Shown here: piece by piece, positions 1 through 12,520 of the stretch | How positions within the stretch are numbered: position 1 is the stretch's first letter | Layout: each line of letters starts with the position of its first letter | NCBI GenBank assembly: GCA_013076295.1 | Contig: RQOL01000830.1 | Coordinates: 84,996-148,995, forward strand | Reading direction: 5' to 3' | DNA: 64,000 bases | From: Sanderia malayensis | Taxonomy: Eukaryota; Cnidaria; Scyphozoa; Semaeostomeae; Pelagiidae | Program-made: the position numbers and the translations under genes | The notes under the pieces: model-generated | Seen by the model: the letters and a program-made list of their open reading frames with translations, nothing else | Database searches by the model: none | What the model was told of the DNA's origin: nothing

Positions 1-1070
1 GTTACAAACTTTTTTATAAGGAACCTACATGTATAAGATAGAAAACTTAAGGAACGTTTACTACTACAGGCCAAATCACTAAGCCATCTTTTCATTTTGA
101 GTATATTAATATTTCCGCATAATTTAAAATTAGGAAGCCGGTTCCATTGATTTTCAGTACTTTTACATTATATGAAGCTTCTTCATGTGTTAACCTCTTA
201 TCTTTTCACGTAGCAAAACGATGAATTTGAATGCTTTTCTTGCGTCTCTACTAATTATGTCCACCAAATGCCCAACTTAGAATTAAAGAACTTTTACAAC
301 TACTGAGTGGTCAAAGAGATCTCAAAATAACGAACTTAAACAACTAGGCCCTCACCTAGGTTCCTTATATGTATTCTCATCCCAATTGTAATTCTAATAG
401 TTATCGTATAATTACAAGTTTTGTTGCTCTTGAAAACTACAATCACAATACAATCAATGCAGCACAGCACGACGTAATCTCCTGCAGCTAATACTGGTAT
501 CATCAGATTTTCACGGCAATTTCGGCGTCCTAGCAACAACAATAGCGACGCAAAATTTAAAATTTTTCTTGCTTCATAGAGGACATAGCGTGCGTAAAAA
601 TTTTTTCGCATTCACAACAAGCAAAACAACAATTCACGTAAGTACATGTATTTTTAATGTTCCTTTTACTTTCAAAAGAAAATACAGGCTATTCATAACT
701 AAATAGCTTTAAAAAAACTCAAGCTGCTATATTTTATGTCACAATTGCCATTGCAGTGAGTATTTTCACAATATTATAACAATTTTATCCTTTACAGGTT
801 CACCTGAAATAGATAACTTTTGCAACTACTGTTACCGTAAGTTCACGAATTTATTTCTGTGTTTTCTGCCTGCCTTTAGTCTCTCCCCTTCATTGTAAGA
901 AAGATAATTATTATTTATTTTCTGCACAAAATAGAACTGTTTCATATTAATACATTAAAAGTATATATTATTGTTACATTAAGAAAACAGTAGAGACAAA
1001 TTGAAACCAGTGATAGCCTATTAAGTCACCTTTGACTGACAATGACAATATATTTATATATAGTGTAAAC

Positions 1071-1727
1071 ATGGATAGTGAAATGGAACTTGCCATGATT
1101 AATGAGCCTGCAGCAGTTGAGCCTGCAGCAGTTGAGCCTGAAGTGGTGAAGGAACCCACAGTGGTTTATTGTGGTGAGGAAACTGAGGTAACATTGAAAA
1201 ATACTATCATCCATATATTGATAAATCTATATAAATGTCATGCATATATTATCAAACTGCTTTACAAGGAAACACAATTGCATCCTATGTGAGTCACTGT
1301 TTTTAATATATTGTTCTCATATTAATCCTAGCTAATTGACTTTACTAATATTGGCTCACTAAAAAGGCAATGTGCCTTCAAATTCAGTGCCATTCACAGA
1401 GGCACCAAGTTTCACTTCGTTAGCACCGAAGGCAGGCATTTAACGAAGGAAGAAATAGCGTAAGTTGCAATGCATAATTCCCATCTCATCTGTGAAACAT
1501 TTCAATAAATAATATAATATACAATAATTAATGGAGGCTTCATCCCATATGAAGAAAGTAATAATATGTTAATATATTATATATATTTAGCAAAGGATGA
1601 AATAGCGCAAGTTGCAATGCTAAATTCATATCTCACCTGTGTCTATAACATATTGCTTACTTTAACTCCTTCTGTAGCAGTTGTTCTTCTCAACAGGACA
1701 TCTGAGGAAATAAATATAAAATCTTGA
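1071..1727 (+). CDS. Small split gene, unknown function (copy A)
   Basis: Three exons are proposed: 1071-1187, 1332-1459 and 1697-1727, joined by introns with GT...AG ends, phases 0 and 2, giving 91 residues. Exon 1 begins at an ATG and encodes an acidic, Pro/Ala/Val-rich stretch in which the five residues EPAAV occur twice (a 15-bp repeat at about 1105-1134). Exon 2 encodes a compact basic segment containing QCAFKF and GTKFHFVSTEGRHLTKEEI. Its counterpart at 29602-29729 differs mostly at synonymous sites, which is the main argument that exon 2 is or was translated. Exon 3 is very short and ends in an AT-rich stop, so the true 3' end may lie elsewhere; exon 2 ends in the phase needed to splice to the exon at 3533. 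I do not recognise the family. Confidence 0.5.
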
Positions 1728-2776
1728 AAAAAAAACTTCAAAAAGAAAAAAATACACAAAAAAAAAGAAACAAAGAAAAAGTGGCAAGCCCTTACCAGAT
1801 GCATGTGGGCAGAAGTGCCCACAACAGAAATTTTATCTTTGGTAAGGGGCAGACAGGGACAGTTTTAGTTGTAGTTGTTCTTCATGATATCATGTTCGTG
1901 TTTGTGTTTTGTTCGTATTGTTTCAATGTTATTTGTTTGTTTTGTTCTATAGTTATTACGATGTATTAAATTAGAACGGTAGATTAAAATAATAATTAAT
2001 AATAATAACATTGCAAAAATAACCACAAGACTTCTACCTTTGAAAAATCATGCATTTCGCCAACATATATATTTCGCCAAGAAATATTCATCACCAACAG
2101 TACCTTTCACATCCTGTGACACAAGCCCTAAAAATTTGCAAGAAATGTATTTCAAAAACGCGTCTTTATAAATGAACTACATGGCCTTTCGCATGTGTCA
2201 TCGGCTCCCATATTTCAATACTTACTTACCCAGTCAACAGTTATCTTCATTGACATCACATCACACAAATTATGCACTACCTAAAATTCAAGAATAATAC
2301 ATGTACTATAACGTAAGCAGCACAGAATCTTATCTCATTTTCCAATGCAGACAATGTATCTCAACTCTATCATCCGTTTTTCTTAAATGTGGCCTACTCT
2401 CAAGGGATTTTATAAAATACTATATTTCCTCAAGCCTTATACGCTGCGAAAATGAATGAAAACCTTCACAGAAACGCTACAGATTTATTTTAAAGATGTA
2501 ACTTCAACGATCACAATGATATAAAACGATGTGGAAAACCTACTTACCTTCGCCAGTGCCCAGTGAACGAGCAGAAAAAAAGAAAGGAAGGATGCAATGC
2601 AATGCCAGCATGTTCTTTGTTCAGTTCAGTTCTCTTTTCATGGACTGGGTTTGGGCTGGGTTGTTGTTAGCCAATCCAGCTCAATCAGAAAATTATGTCA
2701 AAACGAGGCTGCATAACAATAGAATATGTTGTGTGATTTTGATTTATGCTATGTTTCGACAACGTAGCATTTTATC

Positions 2777-3755
2777 ATGCCGATGGTTGTGCTCTCCGAA
2801 TATTCGTTTCCCGAATTGTGGATTGCAACAGAACTTGATGCTGAAATAAGAGAAAGTAAAGCTGAGAGAAACATTCATTTTGCCGCAGCTCAGGAGTAAG
2901 TAGTGTTTATTTTTAGTTTGACCCTATTCAAGTTCCCATATAATTGCTTAGGCCAATTGTGTTTCACTCACTGATAACATATAGTTTCTTGAGGCCAAAA
3001 TTGACAACTCCGCTTATGTTTCATGGCTTTTTATATTTCATGTTTTGGGAAAGAGTGTTTCACGCTGTACCCACATATTCCAGTGGCTTTAATTTGTTTA
3101 TAATATTTTTCTTTACGATTCTTTTCACTTTGTGGCTACCTTCTTTGCCTTACCAGCCAAGCCCAATACTCCTGTGAAACTACTTTCACCGTGCAATTCC
3201 CATCCCATTCATGATGATCATGAAGTACTTTTGCATTCGTTATCCACCGTCTACGGTGCTTATACTTATGTTCTATATAAAGCTTTTTGTGCCAATTGCA
3301 TTACATGATCTGTTTGGTCTGTGATGTCATACTGTAATGTCATATCATACTCATCAATATTCATTTCTTTATTTCTTTTCATATTGACATACATTCAATC
3401 AACATGAACAATTTTTCACTAAGAGCATATTTAACTCCCAACAGCTATGTTATCCAAATCTAATTCTTATTAACCTTGATAGTATATACCAACATGTTAA
3501 ATATAATATAATTTGTCTCTTTCACGTTGTAGATCTACTGATATACATCTTGTACAAATGCAAGTATTGGAGGCTATATACCTATTGCTTTATTAAAAAT
3601 CAATGCGTCAGTATCATCTTATCATGGAAACAAAACCATACTTCTGTAAGTCAACATTAATTTAAATTCTGGATGCTCATCATAGATCATCCTTTACTGT
3701 TTGTATTAGGTTGACAAAGTACCACAGCCAAGCGTCAATGCATGCATTCAACTAA
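2777..3755 (+). pseudogene. Small split gene, unknown function, frameshifted (copy A)
   Basis: Proposed exons are 2777-2895 (ATG start, phase 2 donor GA|gtaagt), 3533-3645 (acceptor gtag, donor CT|gtaagt) and 3710-3755 (ending AAC TAA). Exon 1 encodes a segment containing ELWIATELDAEIRESK. Exon 2 is 113 bp where copy B has 114 bp: one base is missing near 3549-3550, which breaks the frame before the segment NASVSSYHGNKT that is intact in copy B. With copy B's length the three exons would give 93 codons including the stop. Copy B in turn has a stop in exon 1, so neither copy is whole. The family is unknown; a longer gene joining these exons to the one at 1332 is possible. Confidence 0.45.
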
Positions 3756-3978
3756 TAGCAGGCTAATTGTTGTTGTCCCTACAACATAACAAACTTTGAT
3801 GTTGCATCTTATCTACTGTACCATCACCACGAGGCTTAACTGTTGAAAGCGAGGATTTTCAAATGAAAACGAGGCTGATCGCTAAAACTAATTTCCATGC
3901 ATGTTAAACACTACAATCGTGACAATAGATAGACAGGGGAGCGAGGGAGAGCCAAACCACTGTACGTGGGGTGGGAAA

Positions 3979-5550
3979 GGGCATGAGCGGGAGCGAATGC
4001 AGCGCACGAAGTGCGCCAACCACATTAAACTTTTGTTGCTTGGGGGACTCCGGGAAGCGAGCGTAGCGAGCGCCCCGGGCTAGTCTCTTATATAATAAGA
4101 TTGTTCCACACGTGACCAGGAGGAGCTCAACAATGGGCCATTGTCTCCGGAACAATCGACGTTCGAAAAAACAATGGGATCAAAGGAATTTCGTTGTATC
4201 CATAAAGGCTTTTTTTTGGCGTGCAAATAAGGGTGCAAATCGGTATAGAAATGATCGCTGCATTGTGCTGATCACAGTGTACTATTTGGCTAATTTCTAA
4301 CCCCAGCGGTTCCGGAGTTATGCCCCATTTTGTGTTCCGACTTTCTAGAAAGTTCCCCGGATGGAGTTAATGAGATGCAAAACCAGCAGGGAGAAACAGG
4401 TGTTTTCGCAGTTGAACGGGCGGCAAGTTGCTCGGGTTTAAACGTGAATACGTGCCGGAAATCAATTGTAAAGACCTGTCAATTGCTGTAAAGACCTGTG
4501 GAGACAATTGGTGGACAATTATTTCAAGGTATTTCCTTTATTTGATTGTTTTCGGCTTTAAATAGCACGAGTTTTGTTTTGTTTGACCTCACGTTTTTCT
4601 TTCGGCTCGAGGGCCTAACCAAAACCCGAAGACAATTTTGATTTTCTCGGGTCGTTCTGGGCCGATTTTCTCCATTTAAACTTTCGATAACTGTTTATTT
4701 ACACAAGAACTAAAGTTATATGGCTTTGTTTTTTTTGTTTTGTTCATTTTCCTCTGTTTTTGGACAGTTTTGGCCGAGTTTGGGTTTTGCTGGAAAACCA
4801 CGAATTTTTCATGCCACACGCGTGTATTTTGCATTCGCGAAAATTAAATTTTAAGCTGCCAAAACTTTGTTTTTTTCACCCAAATACTTTCGATAAATGT
4901 TCGCCAAGCTTTTAGCTTCATGTTGATATTTTCGTGGGGTGTGTAGGACAAAAATTGGCCACGCTAATTGAATTTGAAAGTTGGTGAATCGTGTTTTCAA
5001 TGCTAATTTTTGCACGGGGTTTGATGTCATGACTATTTTTGATGAAGAAAATCATGTCTTGGACTTCAAAAATTTACAACTAAAATTGCGAAAAGCTTTT
5101 CATATGCACCCAATTACTTTTGATACTTATTCGCCAAGGTATGAGCTTCATGTTGGTGTAATTTGAGTTAAAATGGACAAATTTTGACCAAGTTAGGGGA
5201 ATTTTTGTGTTTTAAAGTTAGCTGATGAATAAATTTTTTCACGGCTTTTCTGTTGGGCTGCACTAAATACTCTCTTAAAATTCAAAACAATACTGTTAAG
5301 AAATGTGAATATATTTATCGGATTCGCTGCTTCCTTAGCTACAGTTTGATATATTCTTTATTACAGATTGAGTTTAAATTTTCCAAGATTGATTAAATTT
5401 TGGAAGGCAACTTTTTTTTTTCAAACTTCACACTGAAGCTAGCAACTTTCGGAAGCGGCTTTCAGGGGGGCAGCGTGGGCGCGGGCGGTCGCTTGGCAGG
5501 GGGGAAGATTCGACCTCCCACCTTTACTTTCTTTACAAATTGGCGTCGTG
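3979..5550 (+). repeat. Satellite body unit B1
   Basis: First of about seven copies of a 1.3-1.6-kb body. It opens with GGGCATGAGCGGGAGCGAAT, then a GC-rich run and a CGGGCT-like block, then an AT-rich interior with poly-T tracts, and ends in a G-rich block followed by CCCACCTTTACTTTCTT just before a minisatellite. ORFs inside it are not conserved between copies, so I treat it as non-coding. This copy joins copy A of the segmental duplication and has the variant GCGCACGAAGTGCGC, which keeps stem complementarity. Confidence 0.85.
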
Positions 5551-7021
5551 TGTATTGTAGGTATGTATGTAGGGTATGTATTATAGGTTATGTATTGTAG
5601 GGTATGTATTGTAAGGTATGTTTTGTAGGGTATGTATCGTAGGGTATGTATCATAGGGTATGTATCATGGGTATATATTGTACGGTATGTATTGTAGGGT
5701 ATGTATTGTAGGATATGTAATGTAGGGTATGTATTGTAGGGTATGTATTGTAGGGTATGTATTGTAGGGTATGTATTGTAGGGTATGTATTGTAGGTATG
5801 TATTGTAGGGTATGTATTGTAGGGTATGTTTGTAGGGTATGTATTGTAGGGTATGTATGTAGGGTATGTATTGTAGGGTATGTTATGTAGGGTATGTATT
5901 GTAGGGTATGTATTGTAGGGTATGTATTGTAAGGTATGTATTGTAAGGTATGTATCGTAGGGTATGTATTGTAGGGTATGTATTGTAGGGTATGTATTGT
6001 AAGGTAAGTATTGTAAGGTATGTATTGTAAGGTATGTATTGTAAGGTATGTATTGTAGGGTATGTATTGTATGGTAAGTATTGTAGGGTATGTATTGTAA
6101 GGTATGTATTGTAAGGTATGTATCGTAGGGTATGTATTGTAGGGTATGTATTGTAGGGTATGTATGTAGGGTATGTATGTAAGGTATGTTTTGTAGGGTA
6201 TGTATCGTAGGGTATGTATCATAGGGTATGTATCATGGGGTATATATTGTACGGTATGTATTGTAGGGTATGTATTGTAGGATATGTAATGTAGGGTATG
6301 TATTGTAGGGTATGTATTGTAGGGTATGTATTGTAGGGTATGTTTTGTAGGGTATGTATTGTAGGGTATGTATTGTAGGGTATGTTATGTAGGGTATGTA
6401 TTGTAGGGTATGTTATGAAGGGTATGTATTGTAGGGTATGTTATGTAGGGTATGTATTGTAGGGTATGTATTGTAGGGTATGTATTGTAAGGTATGTATT
6501 GTAAGGTATGTATCGTAGGGTATGTATTGTAGGGTATGTATTGTAGGGTATGTATTGTAAGGTAAGTATTGTAAGGTATGTATTGTAAGGTATGTTTTGT
6601 AAGGTATGTATTGTAGGGTATGTATTGTATGGTAAGTATTGTAGGGTATGTATTGTAAGGTATGTATTGTAAGGTATGTATCGTAGGGTATGTATTGTAG
6701 GGTATGTATTGTAGGGTATGTATTGTAGGGTATGTATTGTAGGGTATGTTATGTAGGGTATGTATTGTAGGGTATGTTATGGGTATGTATTGTAGGGTAT
6801 GTATTGTAGGGTATGTATAGTAGGGTATGTTATGTAGGGTATGTATTGTAAGGTATGTATTGTAGGGTATGTATTGTAGGGTATGTATTGTAGGGTATGT
6901 ATTGTAGGGTATGTATTGTGGGGTATGTATTGTAGGGTATGTATTATAGGGTATGTATTATAGGGTATGTTATGTAGGGTATGTATTGTAGGGTATGTAT
7001 TGTAGGGTATGTATTGTAGGG
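5551..7021 (+). repeat. 14-bp minisatellite array 1
   Basis: About 100 tandem copies of a 14-bp unit close to TGTATTGTAGGGTA, with variants TTGTAAGGTA, TCGTAGGGTA and shortened TTATGTAGGGTA. The plus strand is almost free of cytosine for 1.4 kb. Because 14 x 3 = 42, the minus strand reads open in long repetitive frames; these are artefacts of the repeat. Confidence 0.97.
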
Positions 7022-7262
7022 TATGTATGTATGTATGTATGTATGTATGTATGTATGTATGTATGTATGTATGGGCATGAGCGGTAGCGAATGCAGCGCG
7101 CGAAGCGCGCCCACCAGATTAAGCTTTCTTTACTTCACGGGCTCCGGGGAGGGAGCGAAGCGACCGAACCCGGCTCATGTATGTATGTATGTATGTATAT
7201 ATGTATGTACGTATGTATGTATGTATGTATGTATGTATGTATGTATGTATGTATGTATGTAT
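7022..7262 (+). repeat. GTAT microsatellites flanking a GC-rich module
   Basis: A (GTAT)n tract, a module of about 105 bp at 7073-7178, and a second (GTAT)n tract leading into body B2. The module starts like a body unit (GGGCATGAGCGG) and holds the self-complementary GCGCGCGAAGCGCGC, but ends in CCGAACCCGGCTCATG and returns to GTAT repeats instead of continuing into a body. Confidence 0.9.
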
Positions 7263-8769
7263 GGGCATGAGCGGGAGCGAATGCAGCGCGCGAAGCGCGC
7301 CAACCACATTAAGCTTTTGTTGCTTGGGGGGCTCCGGGGAGGGAGCGAAGCGACCGGGCCCCCGGCTAGTCTCTATTATATAATCTACGTCGACACGTGA
7401 CCCGGAGGCGCTGAACAATGGGCTATTGTTTGGTGAACAATCGACGTTCGAAAAAAGAATGGGATCAAAGGAATTTTGTTGTATCCATAAAGGCTTTTTT
7501 TTGGGTGGTCAATAAGCGTGCAAATTAGTATCAAAATGATCGCTGCATTGTGCTGATGACAGTAAAGCTTTCCACTAATTTCTAGCCCCAGCGGTTCGAA
7601 AGTTATGGCCCATTTTGTGTTCCGACCTTCTAGAAAGTTCCGAGGACGGAGTTAATGAGATGCAAAACGAGCAGGGAGAAGCACGTGTTTTTTTAGTTGA
7701 ACTGCGGCAAGTTGCTCGGGTTTAACCACGAATACGTGCCGGAAATCAATTGTAAAGACGTGTCAATTGTTGTCAAGACCTGTGGAGACAATTGGTGGAC
7801 AATTATTTCAAGGTATTTTCTTTATTTCATTGTTTTTGGGTGAAAATAGCACGAGTTTTGTTTTGTTTAACCTCACGTTTTCCTTTCGGCTCCAGGGCCT
7901 AACCAAAACACGAAGACAATTTTGATTTTCTCGGGTCGTTCTGGGCCGATTTTCTCCATTTAAACTTTCGATAACTGTTTATTTACACGATAACTAAAGT
8001 TATATGGCTTTGTTTTTTTTTTTTTGTTGATTTTCCTCTTTTTTTGGACAGTTTTGGCCGAGTTTGGGTTTTGCTGGAAAACACGAAATTTTCAAGCAAC
8101 ACGCGAGTGTTTTGCATTTGCGAAAATTAATTTTTAACCTGCCAAAACTTTGTTTTTTTCACCCAAATACTTTCGATAAATGTTCGCCAAGCTATTAGCT
8201 TCATGTTGATATTTTCGTGGAGTGTGTAGGACAAAAATTGGCCACGTTAATTTAATTTGAAAGTTGGTGAATCGTGTTTTAAATGCTATTTTTTTCACGG
8301 GTTTGATTTCAGGGCTATTTTGATCAACAAAATCATGTCTTGGACTTCAAAAATAAACAACTAAAATTGCAAAAAGCATTTCAAATGCACCCAATTACTT
8401 TCGATACTTATTCGCCAAGGTATCAGCTTCATGTTGGTGTAATTTGAGTTAAAATGGACAAAGTTTGACCAAGTTAGGGGAATTTTTGTGTTTTTAAAGT
8501 TGGCTGATGAATAAATTTTTTCACGGCTTTTGTCTTGGGCTGCACTAAATACTCGCTTAAAATTCAAAACAACACTGTTAAGAAATGTGAATATTTTTAT
8601 CGGATTCGCTGTTTTCTTAGCTACAGTTTGATATAATTTTTATTAGAGATTGAGTTTAAATTTTCCAGGATGGTTTATATTTTTGAAGGCAACTTTTTTT
8701 TTCAAACTTCACACTGAACCTATCAACCTTTGGCTTTCAGGGGGGTGGCAGGGTGGGCGCTGGGCGGTC
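7263..8769 (+). repeat. Satellite body unit B2
   Basis: Second body copy, collinear with B1: the GC-rich opening, the CCGGGCCCCCGGC block near 7356, an ACACGTGACC site near 7393, poly-T tracts near 8010 and 8150, and a G-rich end near 8740. It passes into the next minisatellite earlier than the other copies, missing the usual CCCACCTTTAC end. Confidence 0.9.
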
Positions 8770-10705
8770 TAGGGTATGTATTGTAGGGTATGTTATGTAG
8801 GGTATGTGTTGTAGGGTATTTATTGCAGGGTATTTATTGTAGGGTATGTATTGTAGGGTATGTATAGTAGGGTATGTTATGTAGGGTATGTACTGTAGGG
8901 TATTTATTGTAGGGTATTTATTGTAGGGTATTTATTGTAGGGTATGTATTGTATGGTATTTATTGTAGGGTATGTATTGTAGGGTATGTTGTGTAGGGTA
9001 TGTTATGTACGGTACTTATTGTAGGGTATTTATTGTAGGGTATTTATTGCAGAGTATGTATTGTATTGAATTTATTGTAGGGTATGTATTGTAGGGTATG
9101 TATTGTAGGGTATGTTATGTAGGGTATGTATCGTAGGGTATGTATCGTAGGGTATGTATCGTAGGGTATGTATTATAGGGTATGTAATGTAGGGTATGTA
9201 TTGTAGGGTATGTTATGTAGGGTATGTATAGTAGGGTATTTATTGTAGGGTATTTATTGTAGGGTATTTATTGTAGGGTATTTATTGTAGGGTATTTATT
9301 GTATGGTATTTATTGTAGGGTATGTATTGTAGGGTATGTATTGTAGGGTATGTTATGTAGGGTATGTATCGTAGGGTATGTATCGTAGGGTATGTATCGT
9401 AGGGTATGTATTATAGGGTATGTATTGTAGGGTTTGTATAGTAGGGTATGTTATGTAGGGTAAGTATTGTAGGGTATTTATTGTAGGGTATTTAATGTAG
9501 GGTATGTTATGTAGGGTACTTATTGTAGGGTATCTTATGTAGGGTATTTATTGTAGGGTATGTACTGTATGGTATTTATTGTAGGGTATGTATTGTAGGG
9601 TATGTATTTTAGGGTATGTTATGTAGGGTATGTATCGTAGAGTATGTATCGTAGGGTATGTATCAAAGGGTATGTATTATAGGGTATGTATTGTAGGGTA
9701 TGTATAGTAGGGTATGTTATGTAGGGTATGTATTGTAGGGTATTTATTGTAGGGTATTTATTGTAGGGTATTTATTGTAGGGTATGTATTGTAGGGTATG
9801 TTGTGTAGGGTATGTATTATAGAGTATTTATTGTAGGGTATTTATTGTAGGGTATTTATTGTAGGGTATGTATTGTAGGGCATGTATTGTATGGTATGTA
9901 TTGTAGGGTATGTTATGTAGGGCATGTATTGTAGGGTATGTATCGTAGGGTATGTATTGTAGGGTATGTATTGTAGGGTATGTATTGTAGGGTATGTATT
10001 GTAGGGTATGTATTGTAGGCTTTGTATTGTAGGGTATGTATTGTAGGGTATGTATTGTAGGGTATGTATTGTAGGCTTTGTATTGTAGGGTATGTATTGT
10101 AGGTTATGTATTGTAGGGTATGTATTGTAGGGAATGTATTATAGGTTATGTATTGTAGGGTATTTATTGTAGGGTATGTATTGTAGGGTATGCATTGTAC
10201 GGTATGTATTGTAGGGTATGTATTGTAGGGTATGTATTGTAGGATATGTATTGTAGGGTATGTATTGTAGAGTATGTATCGTAGGGTATGTATTGTAGGG
10301 TATGTATTATAGGTTATGTATTGTAGGGTATTTATTGTAGGGTATGTATTGTAGGGTATGTATTGTACGGTATGTATTGTAGGGTATGTATTGTGGGGTA
10401 TGTGTTGTAGGGTATGTATCGTAGGGTATGTATTGTAGGGTATGTATTGTAGGGTATGTATTGTAGAGTATGTATCGTAGGGTATGTATTGTAGGGTATG
10501 TATTATAGGTTATGTATTGTAGGGTATTTATTGTAGGGTATGTATTGTAGGGTATGTATTGTACGGTATGTATTGCAGGGTATGTATTGTGGGGTATGTG
10601 TTGTAGGGTATGTATCGTAGGGTATGTATTGTAGGGTATGTATTGTAGGGTATGTATTGTAGAGTATGTATCGTAGGGTATGTATTGTAGGGTATGTATT
10701 GTAGG
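8770..10705 (+). repeat. 14-bp minisatellite array 2
   Basis: The longest array, about 1.9 kb of the same 14-bp family. Its first half is enriched in the TTTATTGTAGGGTA variant; the last part contains local higher-order blocks of several units repeated as a set (for example 10160-10300, 10310-10480 and 10500-10690). The stretch from about 9571 onward is the first copy of the 3,005-bp duplication. Confidence 0.97.
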
Positions 10706-10948
10706 GTATGTATGTATGTATGGGCATGAGCGGCAGCGAATGCAGTGAGCGTAGCGTGCCAACCAGATTAAGCTTTGTTTACTTGATGGCCTCCGGGGAG
10801 GGAGCGAAGCGACCGAACCTGGCTCATGTATGTATGTATGTATGTGTGTATGTATGTATGTAGGGTATGTATGTTTGTATGTATGTATGTATGTATGTAT
10901 GTATGTATGTATGTATGTATGTATGTATGTATGTATGTATGTATGTAT
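10706..10948 (+). repeat. GTAT microsatellites flanking a GC-rich module
   Basis: Short GTAT tract, a module at about 10721-10826 ending in CGAACCTGGCTCATG, then a longer (GTAT)n tract containing one TAGGG interruption, then body B3. In this copy the first palindrome has decayed to CAGTGAGCGTAGCGTGCC. Confidence 0.9.
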
Positions 10949-12520
10949 GGGCATGATCGGTAGCGAATGCAGCGCGCGAAGCGCGCCAACCACATTAAAC
11001 TTTTGTTGCTTGGGGGACTCCGGGGAGGGAGCGTAGCGACCGGGCCCCCGGCTAGTCTATATATACTATTCTATGATCACACGTGACCCGTGGACTGTGA
11101 ACAATGGGCTATTGTTTCTTGAACAATCAACGTTCGACCGAACAATGGGATCAAAGGGATTTCGTTGTAAACACAAAGGCCTTTTTCCTGGGGGTCAATA
11201 AGGGTGCAAATTGGTATCAAAATGATCGCTGCATTGCGTTGATGAAAGTAAAGTATGTGGCTAATTGCTACTCCAAACGGTTCGGGAGTTATGGCCCATT
11301 TTGTGTTCCGACTTTCTAGAACGTTCCGAGGACGGAGTTAATGAGATGCAAAACGAGCAAGGAGAAGCACGTGTTTTTTTAGTTGAACGGGCGGCAAGCT
11401 GCTCGGGTTCAAACGTGAATACCTGCCGGAAAGCAATTGTAAAGATGTGTCAATTGTTGTCAAGACCTGTGGAGACAATTGGTGGACAATTATTACAAGG
11501 TATTTCCTTTATTCAATTGTTTTTTGCTTTAAATAGCACGATTTTTGTTTTGTTTAACCTCACGTGTTCCTTTCGGCTCGAGGGCCTAACCAAAACACGA
11601 AGACAATTTTGATTTTCTCGGGTCGTTCTGGGTCAATTTTCTCCATTTAAACTTTCGATAACTGTTTATTTACACAAGAACTAAAGTTATATGGCTTTGT
11701 TTTTTTTGTTTTGTCGATTTTCCTCTGTTTTTGGACAGTTTTAGCCGAGTTTGGGTTTTTTCTGAAAAGCAAGAAATTTTCAAGCAACACGGGTGTGTTT
11801 TGCATTTGCGAAAATTAATTTTTAACCTGCCAAAATTTTGTTTCTTTTCACCCAAATACTTTCGATAAATGTTCGCAAAGCTATTAGCTCCATTTTGATA
11901 TTTTCGTGGGTTCTGTAGGACAAAAATTGGCCACGTTAACTTAATTTGAAAGACGGTGAATCGTGTTTTAAATGCTATTTTTGCCCGGGTTTGATTTCAG
12001 GGCTATTTTTGATCAACAAAATCATGTTTTGGACTTCAAAAATGTACAACTAAAATTGCGCAAAGCATTTCAAATGCACCCAATTACTCTCGATACTTAT
12101 TCGCCAAGGTATCAGCTTCATGTTGGTGTAATTTGAGTTAAAATGGACAAAGTTTGACCAAGTTAGGGGAATTTTTGTGTTTTTAAAGTTGGCTGATGAA
12201 TAAATTTTTTCACGGCTTTTGTCTTGGGCTGCACTAAATACTCGCTTAAAATTCAAAACAACACTGTTAAGAAATATGAATATTTTTATCGGATTCGCTG
12301 CTTTGTTAGCTACAGTTTGATATAATTTTTATTAGAGATTGAGTTTAAATTTTCCAGGATTGATTAAATTTTTGAAGGCAACCTTTTTTTTTCAAACTTC
12401 ACACTGAAGCTAGCAACCTTCGGCTTTCAGGGGGGCGGCAGGGTGGGCGCTGGGCGGTCGATTGCCAGGGGGGGAGATCCGACCTCCCACCTTTACTTTC
12501 TTTAGAAATGTTGCGTCGTA
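10949..12520 (+). repeat. Satellite body unit B3
   Basis: Body unit with the standard order: GGGCATGATCGG opening, GCGCGCGAAGCGCGC stem, CCGGGCCCCCGGC block, ACACGTGACC site, AT-rich interior, G-rich end and CCCACCTTTACTTTCTT. It is nearly identical to B4 and more diverged from B1, B2 and B5. Confidence 0.92.

Larger units (their letters stand above)
1..3978 (+). repeat. Segmental duplication, copy A
   Basis: This segment recurs, diverged, at 29389-32208 in the same orientation. Matching landmarks in order are the first 60 bases (with 29389-29450), the exon at 1332-1459 (with 29602-29729), the block near 1790-1860 (with 30060-30125), the exon at 2777-2895 (with 30947-31065), the exons at 3533-3645 and 3710-3755 (with 31768-31881 and 31946-31991), and the junction into the GC-rich satellite body near 3979 (with 32209). 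Copy A has about 1.1 kb after base 60 that copy B lacks. Bases 61-1070, 1728-2776 and 2896-3532 contain no further gene that I can support. Because the shared segment runs into the satellite body, satellite and flank were probably already joined before duplication. Confidence 0.85.

Noticed and set aside
5665..6222. Long minus-strand frames rich in IHTLQYIPYNTYPT in all minisatellite arrays
   Set aside because: They are translations of the 14-bp repeat; 14 is not a multiple of 3, so all frames cycle, and open frames arise because the repeat contains no stop on that strand.
8770..10705. Minisatellite array as a CRISPR-like array
   Set aside because: There are no unique spacers; the repeat unit is only 14 bp and directly tandem, and the sequence is eukaryotic.
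11265..11612. 115-residue frame in body B3 repeated at 14270-14617
   Set aside because: Its presence twice is due only to the recent 3-kb duplication; the frame is broken in bodies B1, B2 and B5.
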